In this document: positions 59,870 through 64,000 of the stretch, piece by piece | Position numbering within the stretch: the first letter of the stretch is position 1 | How the letters are laid out: every line of letters begins with the position of its first letter | NCBI RefSeq assembly: GCF_008386395.1 | Contig: NZ_CP043761.1 | Location: forward strand, 1,116,001 to 1,180,000 | Direction: 5' to 3' | From: Paenibacillus sp. 37 | GTDB lineage: Bacteria; Bacillota; Bacilli; Paenibacillales; Paenibacillaceae | DNA: 64,000 bases | The notes under the pieces: model-generated | What the model saw: only the letters and a program-made list of their open reading frames with translations | Database searches by the model: none | Told to the model about the DNA's origin: nothing | Program-made: the position numbers and the translations under genes

Positions 59870-61525
59870 ATGGCGTTAACGATGAAGGCATGGATGAAGT
59901 CGGGTCTCGTTCTGGGCTTGATCGGTGGTTTGCTGGCGGGATGTACAGGAGGTAACGGTAGCGAACAGGCGGAAGGCGAAGGCAACAGGGGGAACATCAC
60001 GTCAACAATCTATGATCGGGGCGCGGTCCCAAGCGGCATGGGTACAATCGAAGATAACATGTGGTCCAAGTGGATCAACGAGAATGGCCCGGCTAATGTA
60101 AAATATACAGCAGTTCCCCGATGGGAGTCCCAGTCCAAACTTAACGTATTATTCGCTTCTGGCAGTGCACCGGATATTATTTTTGAATTCGGTACGCCCA
60201 TCCGTAACACACTGTTTAATCAGAAACAGCTGATGCCGCTGGATGAGTTGATCGAGAACTCGAGTGTGGAATACAAAGCCTTGATGGAGAAATATCCCCA
60301 GCTCAAGAAGGCCGGCATCAAAAGCGATGGTAAGCTCTATGAAGTGGGGCGTATGAACGAGGTGTTTCCACTAACGAGCTTTTTCATACGGGAAGACTGG
60401 CTGGAAAAGTTGAATCTAGAGGTACCGACCAATGAGGAAGAGATGCTGGCGGTAGCCAAGGCCTTCACGGAGAATGATCCCGATGGAAACGGAGCTAAGG
60501 ATACATACGGCATCGGTGGATTTCAGTTCGGCGATACAGCGGGTCTGTTCCGCTATATGTACAACGCCAACTGGGTGAATGTGGAGGACGGGGAGATGGT
60601 GGTTGGTCCCAACAACATGAAAGAAGCAACGGCATTCAAACGTGCATTATATGAAGCAGGAGTGGTGGATAAGGACTTACTGACCGACAAGGACGGGGCC
60701 AAGGCGAAGCAGGATTTCCTGAATGGCAAAATCGGTATGTACGCGGCCATGACTTCGGATTATACCGGGTTTGCGGCGAAGGAACTGGATACGCTGATGC
60801 AGAATGTTCCTGAGGCCAAATTAAAGGTCATCGCTCTGCCAACCACGTCCGTAGGACAGCACACGATGGTGTGGAATAACCCGGTTCAGATGACTGCAGC
60901 TGTGAATGCACGAGCCAAAAATCCGGAAGCAGTTATGCAATATATCGATTTTCTGACCAAAATAGAGTCAGGCCGGACCTTCAAAAATGGATTTGAAAAC
61001 ACGCATTATACGCTGAACGATCAAGGCTGTCCGCGTATCTCGGATCAGGAGAAATACAAGCAGGAGATCAGCTGGGCAGGCGATTACGCCATGTTGTACA
61101 GCCGTCTGGAGGAAGGCAAATGCGGGTACACAGAAATGCTGTTCAGCGAAGAGATCCCATCGCAGAAAGAAGGACTTCGACTATTCAAGGAAGCGCGTGA
61201 GGTATATATGACGGATCTTCCGGTAGGAGAGGGTGTTACCCATTCAGAACATATGCCGCAGCTACCGAAGGAACTTCAGGTGAAGTTGACCAATGTGACA
61301 ACAGCGATCAACGATATTTTTACCCGTTCCATCATTGGCGGAAGCAAATATACAGTCGAACAGGCTGCAACGGAAGCACAGCAGAAGTGGGAGCAAGGCG
61401 GTGGCCCGGAGATTGAAGCATGGTACAAAGACTGGTGGAGCAAGGAAAAGAATAATGTACTCGTCTGGGACGATTTCTATGAGATCTATGAACAACAACA
61501 GGCTGATTTTGAAAAAGCAGAGTGA
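59870..61525 (+). CDS. Extracellular solute-binding lipoprotein (LipO-type)
   Basis: 551 aa. Lipobox LLAGC (~residue 25) and a Gly/Glu-rich linker, then a two-lobed periplasmic-type binding domain (WSKWINENGPANVKYTAVPR, LNVLFASGSAPDIIFEFGTP, NGKIGMYAAMTSDYTGFAAK). Size and sequence fit the LipO/YtcQ family of oligosaccharide receptors. It is 60 nt after the permease. It likely delivers the sugar sensed by the YesM-type kinase. Its ligand is unknown; no glycoside hydrolase gene lies in this unit. Confidence 0.92.
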   Translation: MALTMKAWMKSGLVLGLIGGLLAGCTGGNGSEQAEGEGNRGNITSTIYDRGAVPSGMGTIEDNMWSKWINENGPANVKYTAVPRWESQSKLNVLFASGSAPDIIFEFGTPIRNTLFNQKQLMPLDELIENSSVEYKALMEKYPQLKKAGIKSDGKLYEVGRMNEVFPLTSFFIREDWLEKLNLEVPTNEEEMLAVAKAFTENDPDGNGAKDTYGIGGFQFGDTAGLFRYMYNANWVNVEDGEMVVGPNNMKEATAFKRALYEAGVVDKDLLTDKDGAKAKQDFLNGKIGMYAAMTSDYTGFAAKELDTLMQNVPEAKLKVIALPTTSVGQHTMVWNNPVQMTAAVNARAKNPEAVMQYIDFLTKIESGRTFKNGFENTHYTLNDQGCPRISDQEKYKQEISWAGDYAMLYSRLEEGKCGYTEMLFSEEIPSQKEGLRLFKEAREVYMTDLPVGEGVTHSEHMPQLPKELQVKLTNVTTAINDIFTRSIIGGSKYTVEQAATEAQQKWEQGGGPEIEAWYKDWWSKEKNNVLVWDDFYEIYEQQQADFEKAE

Positions 61526-61868
61526 ATTCAAGGATTCAAATCATTCATAAAATTTATAATTTTGGTGTTGGTAGAAATAAGCGCTCTGATCCCCTGATCA
61601 GAGCCTTTTTATGTTTGGGCTTCAAATAGGGGAATATTTGACTGAAAAATGAAGTGAATAGAAAGTTCTCGCCTCTCGCTTGAAACCATATCCAGAACGA
61701 TGCGTATCATAAGGTATTAATTGTTTTTTAATGTAGAATATTGCCGTATTTCAGAGTATAGTTAAGGAATAATTTAACTTATATTCAATCATGATGTAAG
61801 GATGAAAATTACTGAAAACCATGAAAAAAAGTGAAGAACACCATGTATGAAACTATTGGAGGTTGAGT
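61526..61868. other. Intergenic region before the terB-terD group
   Basis: Holds the terminator at 61583-61610 and an AT-rich upstream region. A small inverted repeat AGTTAA...TTAACT (61760-61779) may be an operator. I do not see a clear SigA, SigB or ECF promoter, although ter genes in Bacillales are often under ECF or SigB control. Confidence 0.5.
61583..61610 (+). terminator. Intrinsic terminator after the transporter operon
   Basis: GCTCTGATC pairs with GATCAGAGC around CCCT/loop and is followed by CTTTTTATG. Confidence 0.85.
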
Positions 61869-62315
61869 ATGAGTTCATTTAAAAGTTGGTTAAATTCAAC
61901 AAAACAAGGACTTGAAGAGCAAGTCAAAAAGTTTAAAAATAAAGATTTTATGGATGCCGTGGTTGCAGGTTGTGCACTGGTTGCTTTTGCAGATGGTTCC
62001 ATTGACGAAGCGGAAAAGAACAAGATGGCCGGTTATATCAACCTCAGTCAGGAATTGAAAGTATTCGATATGGCTGAAGTGATTACACGCTTCAATCATT
62101 ATGTCGCGAACTTTGAGTTCTCTCCAGAGATCGGGAAGCAGGAAGCGCTGAAAGCCATTGGGAAATTTAAAGGTAAGCCAGATGTAGGACGCGTTATTGT
62201 GGGCGTATGCAGTGCAATTGGTTCAGCGGACGGCAACTTTGATGATCAGGAGAAAAGAGTTGTTGCCGAGATCTGCAATGTACTTGGACTGAACCCGGGT
62301 GAATTCAATCTCTAA
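61869..62315 (+). CDS. TerB-family protein
   Basis: 148 aa, all helical. TerB core with acidic metal-binding repeats CALVAFADGSIDEAEKNKM and SAIGSADGNFDDQEKRVVAE (D-G-x-x-D-x-x-E pattern twice). TerB binds metal and works with TerD-family proteins at the membrane in tellurite, phage and envelope stress. ATG 61869 has GGAGG at 6 nt. The three genes after it are TerD-family, as in ter operons. Confidence 0.88.
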   Translation: MSSFKSWLNSTKQGLEEQVKKFKNKDFMDAVVAGCALVAFADGSIDEAEKNKMAGYINLSQELKVFDMAEVITRFNHYVANFEFSPEIGKQEALKAIGKFKGKPDVGRVIVGVCSAIGSADGNFDDQEKRVVAEICNVLGLNPGEFNL

Positions 62316-62355
62316 GTAGAGTAGATATTTTACATGTGAAGGGAGGTGAAAATCA

Positions 62356-62949
62356 GTGGCAAGCATTAACTTGGTCAAAGGACAGAAGATTGATTTAACC
62401 AAAGGCAATGCAGGACTTACGCAGGTGATTGCTGGTCTCGGTTGGGACCCGGTAACTGCCAAAGGGTTCTTCGGAAGAAAGAAACAAGCGGATATCGATT
62501 GTGATGCATCGGCGATCATGTTGAATGAAGAAGGCAAGTTGGTGAAGGACTCCAACCTGGTTTGCTTCCACAACAAGCAAAGTGCATGTGGTTCGGTTAT
62601 CCACTCAGGTGACAATTTAACAGGACAGGGAGACGGTGACGATGAACAGATCAAAATGGATCTGTCCCGTATTCCTGCTGATGTTCATAAAGTATTAATC
62701 GTTGTTAATATCTACGATTGTGTCAATCGCAAGCAAGATTTTGGCATGATAGAGAAGGCTTATATCCGTATTCTGGATGGTAAAAACTCCAGTGAGCTCG
62801 TGAAGTTCAATCTATCCGATAACTACACAGGTTCAACAGCGTTGATCTGTGGGGAATTGTATCGTCATGGAGGCGAATGGAAATTCTCAGCAATTGGAGA
62901 GGGTTCCCATGCGGTACATATCAATGAACTCGCTCGCAGGTACTCCTAA
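62356..62949 (+). CDS. TerD-family protein, divergent member
   Basis: 197 aa. TerD fold with the calcium site [15 protein letters not shown] and the N-terminal signature [20 protein letters not shown]. Compared with its neighbours it carries an insert (TAKGFFGRKKQADIDCDASA) and several extra Cys. GGGAGGTGAAAATCA precedes the GTG. It lies 40 nt after terB and ~90 nt before the next TerD gene. Calcium-dependent stress function is inferred from the family. Confidence 0.88.
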   Translation: MASINLVKGQKIDLTKGNAGLTQVIAGLGWDPVTAKGFFGRKKQADIDCDASAIMLNEEGKLVKDSNLVCFHNKQSACGSVIHSGDNLTGQGDGDDEQIKMDLSRIPADVHKVLIVVNIYDCVNRKQDFGMIEKAYIRILDGKNSSELVKFNLSDNYTGSTALICGELYRHGGEWKFSAIGEGSHAVHINELARRYS

Positions 62950-63039
62950 GTACAAGATTTAACCTAAATCGACAATAATCCTGATATTCATATGTCACGA
63001 TAACTACAATACACTTAAATAAGCGAGGATGATCATACG

Positions 63040-63615
63040 ATGGCAATTAATCTCTCTAAAGGTCAAAAAATCGATCTGACTAAAACGAACCCAGGTTTGA
63101 CAAAAATCACAGTAGGCTTGGGCTGGGATACCAATAAGTATGATGGTGGAAAAGACTTTGACCTGGATGTATCGGTATTCTGTACCAATGCAAACGGTAA
63201 AGTAGAAGGCGAGAAAAACTTCATCTTCTTCAACAATCCACAAAATGAAAATGGTTCTGTTGTTCACACTGGTGACAACCGTACAGGAGATGGCGATGGT
63301 GATGATGAGCAGATCAATATCGACCTGCCTAACGTACCCGCCAATGTAGAGAAAATTGCATTCTCCATTACGATCTACGAAGCTACAGAACGTAGCCAGA
63401 ACTTCGGACAAGTCTCCCGTGCTTATGTGCGAATCGTTAACGAAGCAAACAACGAAGAACTGATTCGTTTCGACCTGGGAGAAGACTTCTCCATCGAAAC
63501 GGGTGTAGTTGTTGGTGAATTGTATCGTCATAACGGCGAGTGGAAGTTCAGTGCCATCGGTAGTGGTTACCAGGATGGATTGGTTGGATTGACACGCGAT
63601 TACGGTTTGCAATAG
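63040..63615 (+). CDS. TerD-family protein
   Basis: 191 aa. Canonical Ter[30 protein letters not shown], two Ca-binding segments around [15 protein letters not shown], and the end [20 protein letters not shown]. It is closely related to the next gene. AGCGAGGATGATCATACG gives a modest ribosome site. Probably part of one stress operon with terB. Confidence 0.92.
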   Translation: MAINLSKGQKIDLTKTNPGLTKITVGLGWDTNKYDGGKDFDLDVSVFCTNANGKVEGEKNFIFFNNPQNENGSVVHTGDNRTGDGDGDDEQINIDLPNVPANVEKIAFSITIYEATERSQNFGQVSRAYVRIVNEANNEELIRFDLGEDFSIETGVVVGELYRHNGEWKFSAIGSGYQDGLVGLTRDYGLQ

Positions 63616-63648
63616 GACGTACAGAACGACTTACAGGATGGGAAGAAC

Positions 63649-63678
63649 CGTCTCCTGGGCGGTTCTCCTTTTCATTTA
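63649..63678 (+). terminator. Hairpin between the second and third TerD genes
   Basis: AGAACCG and CGGTTCT pair around TCTCCTGGG and are followed by CCTTTTCATTT. It may partly end transcription after the second TerD gene. Confidence 0.6.
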
Positions 63679-63708
63679 ATCACATATCTTGGAAAGGTGG
63701 AAAAACAA

Positions 63709-64000
63709 ATGACGATCAGTCTTGCCAAAGGACAACGTATTGACCTGACTAAGACGAATCCGGGCCTTACCCGTGTGGTGGTTGGTTTGGGTTGGGATAC
63801 AAACAAATATAGTGGTGGAGTCGACTTTGACCTGGACGCTTCGGCTTTTTTGTTGTACGAAGATGGAAAAGCCAAAGGTACGGATGACTTTGTTTTTTAC
63901 AACAATCCAAGCGGCGGTGCGGGTTCAGTGACACATACCGGTGACAATCGTACGGGTGAGGGTGACGGCGATGATGAGCAAGTTGTTGTTGACTTCAGCA
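63709..64000 (+). CDS. TerD-family protein (cut by window edge)
   Basis: The first 97 codons are present: [52 protein letters not shown] and GEGDGDDEQV. This is a canonical TerD N-terminal half, with both Asp-rich calcium motifs. GGAAAGGTGG is 8 nt before the ATG. It is the third TerD gene in tandem; the operon continues beyond the window. Confidence 0.9.
   Translation, partial: MTISLAKGQRIDLTKTNPGLTRVVVGLGWDTNKYSGGVDFDLDASAFLLYEDGKAKGTDDFVFYNNPSGGAGSVTHTGDNRTGEGDGDDEQVVVDFS

Noticed and set aside
1..64000. tRNA, rRNA, insertion sequences, integrase and attachment sites
   Set aside because: None was seen by eye. The accessory region shows signs of gain and loss, but no recognisable mobility gene or flanking direct repeats.

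Overview
The window reads as a chromosomal segment of a spore-forming Firmicute, most likely a Paenibacillus. Pointers are a cyclodextrin glucanotransferase, a GerA-type germination operon, a collagen-like exosporium protein with DUF4183 partners, a YesM/YesN two-component system beside a LplB/YtcP/LipO-type sugar transporter, many small lipoproteins and GGAGG-type ribosome binding sites. No rRNA, tRNA, CRISPR array, transposase or integrase was found.

Layout. 1-4808: the start of a leftward cyclodextrin glucanotransferase, then a rightward three-gene overlapping operon (esterase with starch-binding-like tail; BtrH-like domain fused to an acyl carrier protein; ANL adenylating enzyme). 4988-7565: leftward GH13 cyclomaltodextrinase/neopullulanase and a small secreted protein. 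7566-8628: about 1 kb without a clear gene, holding two Fur boxes. 8629-20177: a seven-gene Fur-controlled operon for an NRPS-independent, citrate-based siderophore. It resembles staphyloferrin B (three IucA/IucC synthetases, MFS exporter, SbnG-like and SbnH-like enzymes), but SbnG and SbnH are one polypeptide, and a diaminobutyrate aminotransferase plus an ATP-grasp ligase stand where SbnA/SbnB would be. 20387-25141: an Mrr-type restriction endonuclease and a large cytoplasmic GH2 enzyme. 25251-28814: small secreted proteins and lipoproteins, then a collagen-like protein and a second DUF4183 protein with SigK-like promoter elements.

29069-45437 is an accessory region. It has two WXG100-headed toxins each followed by a probable immunity gene (the second toxin is an EndoU RNase), a frameshifted lipase with a WXG100-like tail, a free WXG100-like protein, a truncated PLD-helicase joined to the tail of a DNA methyltransferase, an XRE regulator and a HEPN-like protein. 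Embedded in it are a TipAS-type MerR / metallopeptidase / MFS operon and galactokinase. Three paralogous lipoproteins lie at 42990-43671 and 46233-46565.

47665-51420: leftward germination receptor operon (B, A and C subunits). 51616-54672: a beta-hydroxyacid dehydrogenase, a NERD protein and a lipoprotein. 54849-61525: sensor kinase, AraC response regulator, two ABC permeases and a solute-binding lipoprotein, a self-contained carbohydrate sensing and uptake unit. 61869-64000: TerB and three tandem TerD-family stress proteins, the last cut by the window edge.

The strongest candidates for undescribed biology are the BtrH-ACP/adenylase/esterase operon, the SbnG-SbnH fusion with a glutamine-rich insert inside the decarboxylase, and the first WXG100 toxin with its unassigned C-terminal domain.
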